A stretch of DNA of 64,000 bases, taken from SIG603 sp964370115. Lineage in GTDB: Bacteria; Bacillota; Clostridia; Oscillospirales; Acutalibacteraceae. Location of the stretch: NCBI GenBank assembly GCA_964370115.1, contig CAYJIA010000002.1, positions 1 to 64,000 on the forward strand. The letters run 5' to 3'. Positions 24,069 to 33,393 of the stretch are shown here, one piece after another. The position numbers were made by a program, and so were the translations under genes. Every line of letters begins with the position of its first letter. Positions within the stretch are counted from its first letter, which is position 1. The notes under the pieces were generated by a model that was not told the DNA's origin, did no database searches, and saw only the letters and a list, made by a program, of their open reading frames with translations.

Positions 24069-25938
24069 TATTTTCACCTTTAGTCGTTGCAAGATAAATT
24101 AGTAGTACCGAAATATCCGCAGGGCTTACTCCCGAAATCCTAGACGCTCTTGCTATATTTTCGGGTCTTATTTTGTTTAATTTTTCCACAGCCTCTATCC
24201 TTAGGCCTTTTATATTTTGATAATCTATATTTTGTGGAAGCTTTTTCTTCTCAAGCTTTTTCATTTGCTGAATATCTTCTTTTTGCCTTTTAATATATCC
24301 CATGTACTTTATCTCTATTTCCACAGCTTCAAAGACATAGTTTGAATAATTTGGGCGTGTTACATCTATTTTTTCCAAATCTTTGTATTTTATTTGCGGA
24401 CGCTTTAACAAATCGCTGAGCCTTACGCCTGTTGTCACTTCAGATGTTTCACGTGAAACAAGTATGTCGTTTAGCTCTTTAGTTGGCTTAATTACTGTGT
24501 TTTCACAGCGCTTTAGCTCTGTTTCTTTTTGCTCTTGCTTTAATAAATAATCATTCCAGCGCTCGTCTGAGATTAGCCCTAGCTCTCGCCCAAGAGGTGT
24601 GAGTCTTTCGTCGGCGTTGTCTTGCCTTAGTATTAGTCTATACTCAGAACGCGAGGTCATCATTCTATATGGGTCTGAGCAACCTTTTGTGATTAGATCG
24701 TCTATAAGTGTGCCTATATATGAGTTATCTCTACCCAATATAAATTTTTCCTTGCCAAGAACTTTAAGTGCGGCGTTAACTCCTGCGACAAACCCTTGCG
24801 CCGCAGCTTCTTCATATCCCGACGAACCGTTGAACTGTCCTGCGCCATAAAGTCCGCTATGCTCTTTAAACTCCAAGCAAGCGTCCATTTGTGTCGGGTC
24901 TACACAGTCGTACTCAATTGCATAGGCAAAGCGCATGATTTGCACATTTTCAAGTCCTTTTATAGAACGATAAAATGCAACTTGAACATCTTCTGGTAAT
25001 GAGGAGCTCATACCCTGTAAATACATCTCTTCTGTATTTGTTCCACAAGGCTCTATGAAAAGTTGATGCCTAGGTTTTTCTGAAAATCTCACCACTTTAT
25101 CCTCAATGCTCGGGCAATACCTAGGCCCTGCACCCTCAATTATGCCTCCATACAGTGGCGAGCGGTGGATATTTTCCATAATTATATCTTTCGTCTTTGA
25201 ATTTGTCCAAGTGATATGGCAAACCTCGGTGTTTTTAAGTTCTTCTTTTGTATCATAAGAAAACGGTACTATTGGCTTGTCGCCTTCTTGTTCTTCTAGT
25301 TCAGAAAAATCTATCGAGCCCCTGTGAACTCTCGCTGGTGTTCCAGTCTTAAATCTTCTGAGCGATAGGCCAAGGTTTTTCAAAGATTTTGCTAAAAATG
25401 TTGCTGGGAACATTCCGTCTGGGCCACTGTCGTAGCTTAGGTCGCCTAAGTATATCTTGCCACCTAAAAATGTGCCAGTAGCCAAAATTACAGTGTTGCA
25501 CTTGTGTACTGCGCCTGTTCTTGTCTCTAAAAGCCAAAAATCACCCTCTTTTTTAAGGTCTACTACCTCGGCTTGAATTAGGCTAAGTCTTTCTTGCTTT
25601 TCAAGCTTATGCTTCATAATTTGCATATACTTGTTTCTATCTATTTGTGCCCTAAGTGAATGTACCGCTGGACCTTTGCCTAGATTTAGCATACGGCTTT
25701 GCAGTGTAGATTTGTCGGCAGTTTTTCCCATTTCACCGCCTAGAGCGTCTACTTCTCGCACTAAATGGCCTTTTGCCGTTCCGCCTATGCTAGGGTTGCA
25801 AGGGCAGTTTCCAACGGCGTCCATGTTAATTGTAAAAACAGCAGTGGTGCAGCCAAGCCTTGCGCTTGCAAGCCCTGCCTCAATTCCCGCGTGTCCTGCG
25901 CCGATTACGGCGACTTCATAACTCTCTGATATATACAT
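24058..25938 (-). CDS. mnmG: tRNA uridine-5-carboxymethylaminomethyl modification enzyme MnmG
   Basis: 626 residues, the standard length. The FAD-binding motif is GAGHAGIEAGLASARLG (about 13-29). GNCPCNPSIGGTAKGHLVREVDALGG and TGTFLGGKIYLG are MnmG signatures, as is the C-terminal helical domain that binds MnmE and tRNA. With MnmE it installs carboxymethylaminomethyl groups on wobble U34. It lies 17 bases after mnmE. A perfect parS site is embedded in its coding sequence at 24445-24460. Confidence 0.95.
   Translation of the reverse strand: MYISESYEVAVIGAGHAGIEAGLASARLGCTTAVFTINMDAVGNCPCNPSIGGTAKGHLVREVDALGGEMGKTADKSTLQSRMLNLGKGPAVHSLRAQIDRNKYMQIMKHKLEKQERLSLIQAEVVDLKKEGDFWLLETRTGAVHKCNTVILATGTFLGGKIYLGDLSYDSGPDGMFPATFLAKSLKNLGLSLRRFKTGTPARVHRGSIDFSELEEQEGDKPIVPFSYDTKEELKNTEVCHITWTNSKTKDIIMENIHRSPLYGGIIEGAGPRYCPSIEDKVVRFSEKPRHQLFIEPCGTNTEEMYLQGMSSSLPEDVQVAFYRSIKGLENVQIMRFAYAIEYDCVDPTQMDACLEFKEHSGLYGAGQFNGSSGYEEAAAQGFVAGVNAALKVLGKEKFILGRDNSYIGTLIDDLITKGCSDPYRMMTSRSEYRLILRQDNADERLTPLGRELGLISDERWNDYLLKQEQKETELKRCENTVIKPTKELNDILVSRETSEVTTGVRLSDLLKRPQIKYKDLEKIDVTRPNYSNYVFEAVEIEIKYMGYIKRQKEDIQQMKKLEKKKLPQNIDYQNIKGLRIEAVEKLNKIRPENIARASRISGVSPADISVLLIYLATTKGENIGQ
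24445..24460. promoter_or_regulatory. parS site inside mnmG
   Basis: TGTTTCACGTGAAACA is a perfect 16-bp match to the Spo0J/ParB binding palindrome. It lies within the mnmG reading frame, where it encodes part of ...VSRET.... It is about 5 kb from parB, in the usual origin-proximal zone. Confidence 0.9.
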
Positions 25939-25955
25939 CTTAATTTCCTATCTAT

Positions 25956-27335
25956 TTATTTTCCTACGCAGAATTTTTCAAACACTGCATTAACTACTTC
26001 TTCGCTGACACTTTTTCCGCTTAATTCTAGTAGTGCCTTTATAGCATCTTCAACACAAACCGTAACGGCGTCTAGAGTCATACCCATTTGGTACGCAAAA
26101 TCTGCCTCCTTGACACTGTCAAAAGCCCTAAGAGCAGTTTCCTTTTGTCTTAAAGTATTTAAAACTGCAACAGAGGCGTCGAGGTTTTCGGTGTGGAAGA
26201 TTTTCTCCACGGCATCGGTAAGCTCTTGTAGCCCCGTTCCACTGAGAGCAGAAATGTACACTACATACTCAAAGTTTTGTTCAATAAACTGAGTGTCTAC
26301 CCTGCTTTCTAAATCGCTTTTATTTATAACAGCAATGCTAGGAACATCTTTTAAATCTTCAATCATCTTGATATCGTCGCTGTTTAGCTCCTCTGAAAAA
26401 TCAAAGACTGCAAAAACAAGCTGGGCAGTTTGCATTTTATCTCTTGCAATTTTTACTCCTATGCTCTCGACAGGGTCGTCGGTTTCTCTAATTCCAGCAG
26501 TGTCAGAGAGGTTAAGCGCTATGTTTCCTAGCATCACACTTTCCTCTACCACGTCTCTCGTCGTGCCTGCTATGTGAGTGACAATTGATTTTTGACAGCC
26601 AGCAAGCAAATTCATCAATGTAGACTTACCTGCATTTGGTCTTCCGACTATTGCCGTGTGAACTCCGTCTTTTAGAATTTTTCCCGCTCCGAAAGAATTT
26701 AGCAAAGTTTCTATTTCAATTATTGATAATGCAAGCGAGTCTTTAAGCATTTGCTCATCTATTTGTGGAACGTCGTCGTCTGGGTAGTCAGCCCATGCGC
26801 TAAGGTGAGATGCTATGGTGATTAAATTTTCAGTCACAGTGTCGACTTTTTTAGAAAGTAAACCATCTTTTGCACCCATGGCGAGTCTTGCAGATTGCTT
26901 ATTTTTTGCGCTTATGATATCCATTACCGCTTCGGCCTGAGTCAAATCCATTTTCCCATTTAGAAATGCCCTTTTAGAAAATTCACCTGCCTGTGCAGTC
27001 CTCGCACCTGCATTTATTACTAAATCTAATACCTGAGACAAAATAAAACTGCCGCCATGGCAAGAAAGTTCAACCACATTTTCGCCAGTATAACTCTTTG
27101 GTGCAACAAAATTTAGGGCTATAGCTTCATCAATTTTATTACCAGTCTCGTCCACAATTTTACCATATAAAAATGTATTCTCAGCACTTCTTTCAAGGCT
27201 TGCTCCATTTTTTGTCGGAACAAAAATTTTGTCCGCAATTTCCTGTGCCCTGCTACCAGAAATACGTATTATTCCAACAGCCGACGGCGCCTGTGCAGTG
27301 GTTATAGCGGCTATGGTTTCCAAGTTCAAACTCAT
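25956..27335 (-). CDS. mnmE: tRNA modification GTPase MnmE
   Basis: 459 residues from the ATG at 27335, which follows CGGAGAA; an upstream ATG gives 19 non-conserved residues. The N-terminal tetrahydrofolate-binding domain starts SLNLETIAAITTAQAPSAVGIIRISG. The GTPase domain has G1 GRPNAGKST, the switch region IAGTTRDVVEE, G3 DTAGI and G4 NKSD. The C-terminus ends FEKFCVGK with the conserved Cys. With MnmG it modifies tRNA U34. It is the first gene of the mnmE-mnmG-rsmG unit, divergent from noc. Confidence 0.95.
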   Translation of the reverse strand: MSLNLETIAAITTAQAPSAVGIIRISGSRAQEIADKIFVPTKNGASLERSAENTFLYGKIVDETGNKIDEAIALNFVAPKSYTGENVVELSCHGGSFILSQVLDLVINAGARTAQAGEFSKRAFLNGKMDLTQAEAVMDIISAKNKQSARLAMGAKDGLLSKKVDTVTENLITIASHLSAWADYPDDDVPQIDEQMLKDSLALSIIEIETLLNSFGAGKILKDGVHTAIVGRPNAGKSTLMNLLAGCQKSIVTHIAGTTRDVVEESVMLGNIALNLSDTAGIRETDDPVESIGVKIARDKMQTAQLVFAVFDFSEELNSDDIKMIEDLKDVPSIAVINKSDLESRVDTQFIEQNFEYVVYISALSGTGLQELTDAVEKIFHTENLDASVAVLNTLRQKETALRAFDSVKEADFAYQMGMTLDAVTVCVEDAIKALLELSGKSVSEEVVNAVFEKFCVGK

Positions 27336-27505
27336 AAAATTCTCCGTTTCGATTAATACTACTATTTTACAACTTTTTAAGGATATTTTCAAGTGGATAA
27401 GGCAAGTCGGAAATAAAAAAATTCATGCCGACATAATTAAACATTTTTTTCGCAATTACTATGATATTATCTCATTAAAGAAATTCATTAAAAGGAGCGG
27501 AAAAA

Positions 27506-28297
27506 ATGTTTCTACCAGACAAGCAAAGGCAAAAATTAGTTACCGTTCCTGTGGCTAAAGTTTTGCCAAATCCAGCACAGCCAAGAAAGAAATTCAATAG
27601 CGAGGACATAAGCTCGCTTGCTAGAAGCATAGAGGAAAATGGCTTAATACAGCCAATTATCGTTAAAAGAGTAGAAAAAAATTACATATTAATTGCAGGC
27701 GAGAGAAGATTTCGTGCAGCAAAAATGATAGGATTAAAAGAGATAAATGCAATAGTTTCTGAGTGCACAGACCGTGAGTCGGCAACGCTTGCAATAATTG
27801 AAAATATGCAAAGGAAAAATCTATCTATCTTTGAAGAGGCATATTCAATCTATGCACTTATAAAAGAATGGGAGATTACTCAAGAAGAGGCATCGAGAAA
27901 ACTCGACATGAGTCAGTCGGCAATTGCGAACAAGCTAAGGCTTTTGAAACTTTCGATTGAAGAGCAAAAACTAATAGAAGAAAAGAAGCTTACAGAAAGA
28001 CACGCAAGGGCTATACTTAAAATTAGCGACAGAGAACTAAGGATTAAAACTTTAGGTGAAATTATAGAAAGAGGACTAAATGTAAAAAAGTCTGAGGAAT
28101 ATATTGAAAAAGTCCTAAACCCTGTTAAAAAACAGGTAAAAAAGGGGTTTATACGTGGCGACATAAGAGTTTTTATGAACACAATAAACCAGGCGGTTTC
28201 CACCATGCTCACGGCAGGAATTGAGGCAAAGTCGGAGAAAACCGAAACCGATGAGTACATTGAATGTGTGGTAAGAATTGTAAAACCGCAAAATTAA
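27506..28297 (+). CDS. noc: nucleoid occlusion protein Noc (ParB family)
   Basis: 263 residues. A ParB/Sulfiredoxin-type N-terminal domain (VLPNPAQPRKKFN, LIQPIIVKR, GERRFRAAKM, IENMQRKNLSIFEEA) is followed by the helix-turn-helix TQEEASRKLDMSQSAIANKLRLLKL and a C-terminal dimer domain. Noc proteins bind their own chromosomal sites, use CTP as a clamp and block Z-ring assembly over the nucleoid. It is a paralogue of the ParB at 29422. The first residues (MFLPDKQRQK) are less amphipathic than the Bacillus membrane-targeting tail. AAAAGGAGCGG precedes the ATG. Confidence 0.85.
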   Translation: MFLPDKQRQKLVTVPVAKVLPNPAQPRKKFNSEDISSLARSIEENGLIQPIIVKRVEKNYILIAGERRFRAAKMIGLKEINAIVSECTDRESATLAIIENMQRKNLSIFEEAYSIYALIKEWEITQEEASRKLDMSQSAIANKLRLLKLSIEEQKLIEEKKLTERHARAILKISDRELRIKTLGEIIERGLNVKKSEEYIEKVLNPVKKQVKKGFIRGDIRVFMNTINQAVSTMLTAGIEAKSEKTETDEYIECVVRIVKPQN

Positions 28298-28342
28298 ATT
28301 AGAGTACAAGAGCGACCCATTCCCTTATTCATTTCCCAAAGG

Positions 28343-28380
28343 AAAAACACTCTCCAAAAAAAAAGGAGGGTGTTTTTCTT
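28343..28380 (+). terminator. terminator after noc
   Basis: AAAAACACTCTCC and GGAGGGTGTTTTT form a stem with one G-U pair and an A-rich loop, followed by CTTTT. It separates noc from the parA-parB-pfl unit. Confidence 0.75.
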
Positions 28381-28505
28381 TTGGACTAATGACTAAAGGT
28401 GAAAGGTGAAAGACTTAAGGTTCACGCCAACGGCGTGTTATAAATATAAAAAATGCTTTGCATTTTTCACTACAATTATTAATTACAAAATGGCAAGCCA
28501 TTTTA
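28381..28505. repeat. composite intergenic repeat between noc and parA
   Basis: In order: GACTAATGACTAAAGGTGAA (28384-28403), CACGCC-AAC-GGCGTG (about 28423-28437), AAAAATGC-TTT-GCATTTTT (about 28450-28468), an ATTATTAATTA tract, and AAAATGGC-AA-GCCATTTT (about 28487-28504). This region of about 340 bases between noc and parA holds no gene, apart from the parS site that follows. Confidence 0.6.
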
Positions 28506-28509
28506 CAAA

Positions 28510-28525
28510 TGTTTCACGTGAAACA
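28510..28525. promoter_or_regulatory. parS site upstream of parA
   Basis: TGTTTCACGTGAAACA is a perfect 16-bp parS match, 132 bases upstream of the parA start, in a non-coding region. It is the loading site for the ParB encoded two genes downstream. Confidence 0.93.
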
Positions 28526-28641
28526 TTTTGTGAAAAGTCATAAATTTTAAAAAACAGCATAAATATTAAAAGTCAACTCTTTATTTTAAGAAAAATATGT
28601 GGTAAAATAAATACAACATGCGAAAGGACTGGTATAATTAT

Positions 28642-29406
28642 ATGGGGAAAATAATCTCAATTGCCAACCAAAAAGGCGGAGTTGGAAAGACTACTACTGC
28701 GGTAAACTTGTCCGCATCTTTAAGTTTAAAGGGAAACAAGGTCTTACTTGTCGACTTGGACCCACAAGGAAACTCAACTAGCGGTGTCGGAATAGACAGG
28801 CGCTCGTTAAATCACAGCTCCTACACCCTTATTTCAGGCGAAAGTCAGGCGAAAAATGCGGTTATTAAGACAGAATTTCAAAATTTGAGTATAATTCCCT
28901 CTGATATTAACCTTGCAGCGGCAGAAATCGAGCTAGCTTCAATGGAAGATAGAGAATTTAGGGTAAAGTCCTTTTTAGCCCCTGTAAGGGAAGATTTTGA
29001 TTATATAATTATAGATTGTCCACCGTCACTTGGCATGATTACAATTAATGCGCTCAGTGCAAGCGACACAATTTTAATACCAATTCAGTGCGAGTATTAC
29101 GCACTTGAGGGCTTGTCCCAACTTATGAACAGCGTAAGAATTATAAAGAGACAGTTTAATGAAAGACTTGAAATAGAGGGCGTTTTACTCACCATGTATG
29201 ATGGAAGGCTCAACCTTACACAACAGGTTGTGGCTGAGGTGAAAAAATACTTTCCAAAAAAAGTGTTTAAAACCGTAATTCCAAGGGCGGTAAGACTTTC
29301 AGAGGCACCAAGTTTTGGACAGCCGATTACATATTATGACAAATCGGGAAAAGGCGCCATAGCATACCTAGAGCTTGCGAAAGAACTTAAACAAAAAAAC
29401 AAATAA
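28642..29406 (+). CDS. parA: chromosome-partitioning ATPase ParA/Soj
   Basis: 254 residues from the ATG at 28642 (MGKIISIANQKGGVGKTTTAVNLS), the canonical Soj start; an ATG 24 bases upstream has no ribosome site. The deviant Walker A KGGVGKTT, switch LVDLDPQGNSTSG and DYIIIDCPPSLG identify the ParA/MinD ATPase family. Dimers bind DNA with ATP and are moved by ParB. The gene lies just upstream of parB (15-base gap) and 117 bases after a parS site. Confidence 0.95.
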   Translation: MGKIISIANQKGGVGKTTTAVNLSASLSLKGNKVLLVDLDPQGNSTSGVGIDRRSLNHSSYTLISGESQAKNAVIKTEFQNLSIIPSDINLAAAEIELASMEDREFRVKSFLAPVREDFDYIIIDCPPSLGMITINALSASDTILIPIQCEYYALEGLSQLMNSVRIIKRQFNERLEIEGVLLTMYDGRLNLTQQVVAEVKKYFPKKVFKTVIPRAVRLSEAPSFGQPITYYDKSGKGAIAYLELAKELKQKNK

Positions 29407-29421
29407 GGAGTGTTTATATAA

Positions 29422-30258
29422 ATGAAGAAGACAGGACTTGGCAAAGGTCTTGACAGCATTTTTGCTGAAAACACACAGGAAGATGGTGCAGTTTCACTAA
29501 AACTACACGACATAGAACCAAATAAAAGCCAGCCGAGAAAGGCGTTTGACGATAAAGCTCTAAACGAGCTTGCAGATTCAATAGCACAACACGGAATAAT
29601 TCAGCCGATTTTGGTAAGACCGATATATACAGGTGGGTATCAAATCGTCGCAGGCGAAAGAAGATGGCGTGCCGCTAGAATGGCAGGATTAAAAGAAGTT
29701 CCAGCTCTTGTAAAAGAGATGGACGACACCACCTTTATGCAACTTGCGCTTATCGAAAACTTACAAAGAGAAGACCTAAGCGCTATGGAAGAAGCAAAAG
29801 GATATGAAAACCTAATCGAAGAACATCAAATGAGCCAAGAAGAAGTAGCGAAAATTATAGGAAAATCTCGACCAGCAATTACAAACGCACTAAGGCTTTT
29901 AAACTTGCCGGAAGAAGTACAAAAAATGCTTGAAGAAGAGCAAATTTCCGCAGGACACGCAAGGGCGCTTTTAAGCTTAAAAAATGAAGAGCAAATGATA
30001 GAATACGCAAAAAAAACAGTGCAAAATTCTTACTCGGTAAGAGAGCTTGAAAGCATTTGCAAGAAAATTCTGAGCGAAGCAAAACCAAAACCAAAAGTCG
30101 AAAAAGCTCATTATTATAGCGAAGTGCAACTTGCGCTTAATGAATATTTAGGAAGAAAAGTTAATGTCTCTGGCTCAAAGAAAAAAGGAGTTTTGCAAAT
30201 TGAGTTTTATGGAGAGGACGACCTAAAAGCACTGATAGACAGCATGAACATGAAGTAA
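29422..30258 (+). CDS. parB: chromosome-partitioning protein ParB/Spo0J
   Basis: 278 residues: GLGKGLDSIFAEN at the N-terminus, the CTP-binding region with LVRPIYTGGYQIVAGERRWRAARMAGL and LIENLQREDLSAMEEAKGY, the helix-turn-helix MSQEEVAKIIGKSRPAITNALRLLNLP, and a dimerisation tail. It loads at parS, spreads as a CTP clamp and recruits SMC. AAGGAGTG precedes the ATG. Only 14 bases separate it from pflB and no terminator is visible, so some read-through into pflB is likely. Confidence 0.95.
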   Translation: MKKTGLGKGLDSIFAENTQEDGAVSLKLHDIEPNKSQPRKAFDDKALNELADSIAQHGIIQPILVRPIYTGGYQIVAGERRWRAARMAGLKEVPALVKEMDDTTFMQLALIENLQREDLSAMEEAKGYENLIEEHQMSQEEVAKIIGKSRPAITNALRLLNLPEEVQKMLEEEQISAGHARALLSLKNEEQMIEYAKKTVQNSYSVRELESICKKILSEAKPKPKVEKAHYYSEVQLALNEYLGRKVNVSGSKKKGVLQIEFYGEDDLKALIDSMNMK

Positions 30259-30272
30259 AAAGGAGTTTATTA

Positions 30273-32507
30273 ATGGAAAAATACACAGCATGGGAAAATT
30301 TTGAAGAAGGACTTTGGCAAGAAAAAATTGATGTAAGAAACTTTATTCAATTAAACTACAAACCATACGAGGGGAATGCAGATTTCCTAGCAAGCGCAAC
30401 GGCTAGAACCACCGAACTTATGGATAAATTAAACGATTTGTTCAAGCAAGAGAGGGCAAAAGGTGGAGTTTTAGACGTAGATGCCGAAACAGTTTCGTCA
30501 CTCACAAGCTATAAAGCAGGATATCTTGATAAAGAAAAAGAGCTTATTGTGGGTCTTCAAACAGATGCACCGCTAAAAAGAGGTGTAAATCCATTTGGCG
30601 GAATTAAAATGGCGCGTTCGGCGCTTACTTCATACGGATATAAACTAAGCGATAAAATAGAAGACGAATTTAATTTTAGAACCACACACAATGACGGTGT
30701 TTTTAGGGCTTACACAACAGAGATGAAAAAGGCTAGAAAAAGCGGAATTGTCACAGGTCTTCCAGATGCATACGGTAGAGGCCGAATTATAGGCGACTAT
30801 AGAAGGGCGGCGCTTTATGGAATTGATAGACTTATCGAGGAAAAAACTAAAGATAAAGACGCCTTATCTGTTTTAAGTATGGAGTCAGACGTTGTTAGAA
30901 AAAGTGAAGAACTTTATCAACAAATCGTATTTTTAGGAAAAATGAAAGAAATGGCAGAAATATATGGCTATGACATTTCAAAACCTGCAACAACTACAAA
31001 AGAGGCTATACAGTGGCTATACTTCTCGTATCTTGCTGCAATAAAAGAACAAAACGGCGCCGCTATGTCGCTTGGCAGAGTGAGCACTTTCTTAGATATA
31101 TATATTCAAAGAGATTTTGAAAGAGGAATTTTAACGGAAGAAACAGCACAAGAGCTTGTGGACGATTTCGTTATGAAGCTAAGAATGGCAAGGCATCTAA
31201 GAACGCCAGAATACAACGAGCTTTTCGGAGGAGATCCTATGTGGATAACCGAAGCCTTGGGCGGAATGGGCGAAGACGGAAGAACGCTTGTTTCTAAAAC
31301 GACATTTAGAATGTTAAACACCCTCTACACCCTAGGTAGCTCACCAGAGCCTAACCTTACCATCCTATGGTCAAATAAACTTCCTAAAGGATTTAAAAAT
31401 TTCTGTGCAAAAGTCAGCATAGACACAGACTCTATACAGTACGAAAATGACGACGTAATGCGCCCACATTTTGGCGATGATTACGCCATTGCGTGTTGTG
31501 TATCGGCTATGAAAATTGGCAAGCAAATGCAGTTTTTCGGTGCACGTTGCAACCTGCCAAAACTAATGCTTTTGGCTTTAAACGGTGGTTTTGACACCAC
31601 AAGTGGTATAAATTTAGGACCTCAAAAGAATGTTGTAAATCAAGATGTTTTAGACTATGAAACAGTAAATTACAGGCTAAATGAATACATGGAGTGGCTG
31701 TCTCACCTATACGTCAACACCATGAATATAATTCACTATATGCACGATAAATATGCGTATGAAAAATCTCAAATGGCACTGCACGACTCAGAGGTCGAAA
31801 GACTTATGGCGTTTGGTATAGCAGGACTTTCTGTCATGGCAGACTCTTTAAGCGCAGTAAAATACGCAAAAGTAATGCCGATTAAAGACGAAAACGGATA
31901 TATAGTCGACTTTAAAGTAGAGGGAGATTTCCCAAAATACGGAAACGACGACGACAGAGTAGACCTAATTGCAAAAGATATCTGTCACAAGTTTATTAAT
32001 TATTTAAGAAAAACAAAGACTTATAGAAAATCAATTCACACGCTTTCTGTTTTGACAATAACTTCAAATGTAATGTACGGCAAAAAAACAGGTGCAACAC
32101 CAGACGGAAGAAAAGCAGGACAAGCCTTTGCACCGGGTGCAAACCCAATGCACAACAGAGAAGAACACGGCGCACTTGCCTCGCTTAACTCAGTTGCAAA
32201 AATTTCTTACGAAGACTGCATGGACGGAATATCAAATACTTTCTCAATTACTCCTCAAGCCTTAGGAAATGAAGCGCTACAAAGAGTTGAAAACCTCGTC
32301 ACGATTTTAGACGGATATTTCATTAAAAAAGCTCACCATATTAATGTAAACGTGCTAAATCAAAAAATGCTTATGGAAGCATACGAAAACCCAGAAGCTT
32401 ACCCAAATCTTACAATTAGGGTTTCGGGATACGCTGTAAACTTCAACAAGCTTTCAAAAGAGCAACAAAAAGAAGTAATAAGCAGGACTTTCCACATTTC
32501 TTTATAA
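30273..32507 (+). CDS. pflB: formate C-acetyltransferase (pyruvate formate-lyase)
   Basis: 744 residues, standard for PFL. The adjacent catalytic cysteines are in AIACCVSAM (near 406-408), and the glycyl-radical motif RVSGYAVNFNKLS lies near 715-727. It splits pyruvate with CoA into acetyl-CoA and formate under strictly anaerobic conditions and is destroyed by oxygen. AAAAGGAG precedes the ATG. The activating enzyme follows after nine bases. The placement directly after parB is unusual. Confidence 0.95.
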   Translation: MEKYTAWENFEEGLWQEKIDVRNFIQLNYKPYEGNADFLASATARTTELMDKLNDLFKQERAKGGVLDVDAETVSSLTSYKAGYLDKEKELIVGLQTDAPLKRGVNPFGGIKMARSALTSYGYKLSDKIEDEFNFRTTHNDGVFRAYTTEMKKARKSGIVTGLPDAYGRGRIIGDYRRAALYGIDRLIEEKTKDKDALSVLSMESDVVRKSEELYQQIVFLGKMKEMAEIYGYDISKPATTTKEAIQWLYFSYLAAIKEQNGAAMSLGRVSTFLDIYIQRDFERGILTEETAQELVDDFVMKLRMARHLRTPEYNELFGGDPMWITEALGGMGEDGRTLVSKTTFRMLNTLYTLGSSPEPNLTILWSNKLPKGFKNFCAKVSIDTDSIQYENDDVMRPHFGDDYAIACCVSAMKIGKQMQFFGARCNLPKLMLLALNGGFDTTSGINLGPQKNVVNQDVLDYETVNYRLNEYMEWLSHLYVNTMNIIHYMHDKYAYEKSQMALHDSEVERLMAFGIAGLSVMADSLSAVKYAKVMPIKDENGYIVDFKVEGDFPKYGNDDDRVDLIAKDICHKFINYLRKTKTYRKSIHTLSVLTITSNVMYGKKTGATPDGRKAGQAFAPGANPMHNREEHGALASLNSVAKISYEDCMDGISNTFSITPQALGNEALQRVENLVTILDGYFIKKAHHINVNVLNQKMLMEAYENPEAYPNLTIRVSGYAVNFNKLSKEQQKEVISRTFHISL

Positions 32508-32516
32508 AAAGGTAAA

Positions 32517-33227
32517 ATGATAGCTAAAATAAATTCACTGCAAAGTCTAGGCGCAAGCGACGGCCCCGGCATAAGATACGTAGTTTTTATGCAGGGCTGT
32601 AACCTGCGTTGTGGCTGTTGCCATAACCCCGAAACTTGGGATATGACGGGCGGAACCGACATGACAAGTGACCAAGTTTTTGAAAAAATATTAAGATACA
32701 AACCGTACTTTGGAGAGCACGGCGGCATTACAGTATCTGGTGGAGAAGCTTTGTTGCAGGCAAAATTTGTGGCAGAGCTTTTTACTCTTGCCAAAAAGTC
32801 GAAGAAAAATAAAATTCACACCTGCCTTGACACAGCGGGACATATAATGAATTCAAACGTAACAGAACTGCTAAATGTAACAGACCATGTATTGCTAGAT
32901 ATTAAGTACTGCACCGAAGAGGACTACCAAAAGTACGTGCGCTGTTCGCTTAAAAAGGTCTTAGAATTTTTAGAAATACTAGGCGAAAAAAACATAAAAA
33001 CAACGCTGAGAACAGTAATAATCCCAACAAAAAACGACAATGAAAAAATGATAGAGTTTTTAAACATGCTAAAACAAAAGCATAAAAACGTGGATAAAAT
33101 AGAACTTTTACCGTTCAGTAACGTCTGTATAACAAAATATGAGAATATGGATACTCAGTTTCCATTTAAAGATATCCCAGTCCCGACAAAGGAAAAAATG
33201 GAGGAGCTGAGGAGACTAGTTAATTAA
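32517..33227 (+). CDS. pflA: pyruvate formate-lyase activating enzyme
   Basis: 236 residues, radical SAM. The cluster motif is CNLRCGCC (Cx3Cx2C) near residue 29, then HNPETWDMTGG, ITVSGGEALLQ and TCLDTAGH, all typical of PflA. It generates the glycyl radical on PflB using SAM and a reduced 4Fe-4S cluster. It starts nine bases after pflB, so the two are co-translated from one message. The stop codon is followed at once by an AT-rich repeat tract. Confidence 0.94.
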   Translation: MIAKINSLQSLGASDGPGIRYVVFMQGCNLRCGCCHNPETWDMTGGTDMTSDQVFEKILRYKPYFGEHGGITVSGGEALLQAKFVAELFTLAKKSKKNKIHTCLDTAGHIMNSNVTELLNVTDHVLLDIKYCTEEDYQKYVRCSLKKVLEFLEILGEKNIKTTLRTVIIPTKNDNEKMIEFLNMLKQKHKNVDKIELLPFSNVCITKYENMDTQFPFKDIPVPTKEKMEELRRLVN

Positions 33228-33361
33228 TAATTAATAATGAATAATTAATAATTGTGGAACACGCCTCTGGCGTGTTTTTAATTATAAAATCCGAAGGATT
33301 TTCGCAACAATTCTCCATTCTCCATTCTCCATTATTAATTCTCAATTCCAAACTTTCAACT
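33228..33361 (+). repeat. composite intergenic repeat after pflA
   Basis: TAATTAATAATTAATAATG begins at the stop codon. TTGTGGAACACGCC-TCT-GGCGTGTT follows, then AAAATCC-GAA-GGATTTT (33286-33302), and finally an inverted AT arm (CAATTCTCCATTCTCC... ATTATTAATTCTCAATT). The two AT arms face each other, giving a MITE-like layout. Confidence 0.65.
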
Positions 33362-33393
33362 AAAAAAAATCGACCCGAAGGTCGATTTTTTTT
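33362..33393. terminator. bidirectional terminator between pflA and htrA
   Basis: AAAAAAAATCGACC-CGAA-GGTCGATTTTTTTT is a perfect GC-rich stem with A and T runs on either side, between two convergent genes. It reaches into the htrA stop codon. Confidence 0.85.

Noticed and set aside
24068..24092. Longer RsmG starting at TTG 24092 or GTG 24077
   Set aside because: Neither has a ribosome-binding site; AAAGGTGA is correctly spaced only for the TTG at 24066-24068, though certainty is limited.
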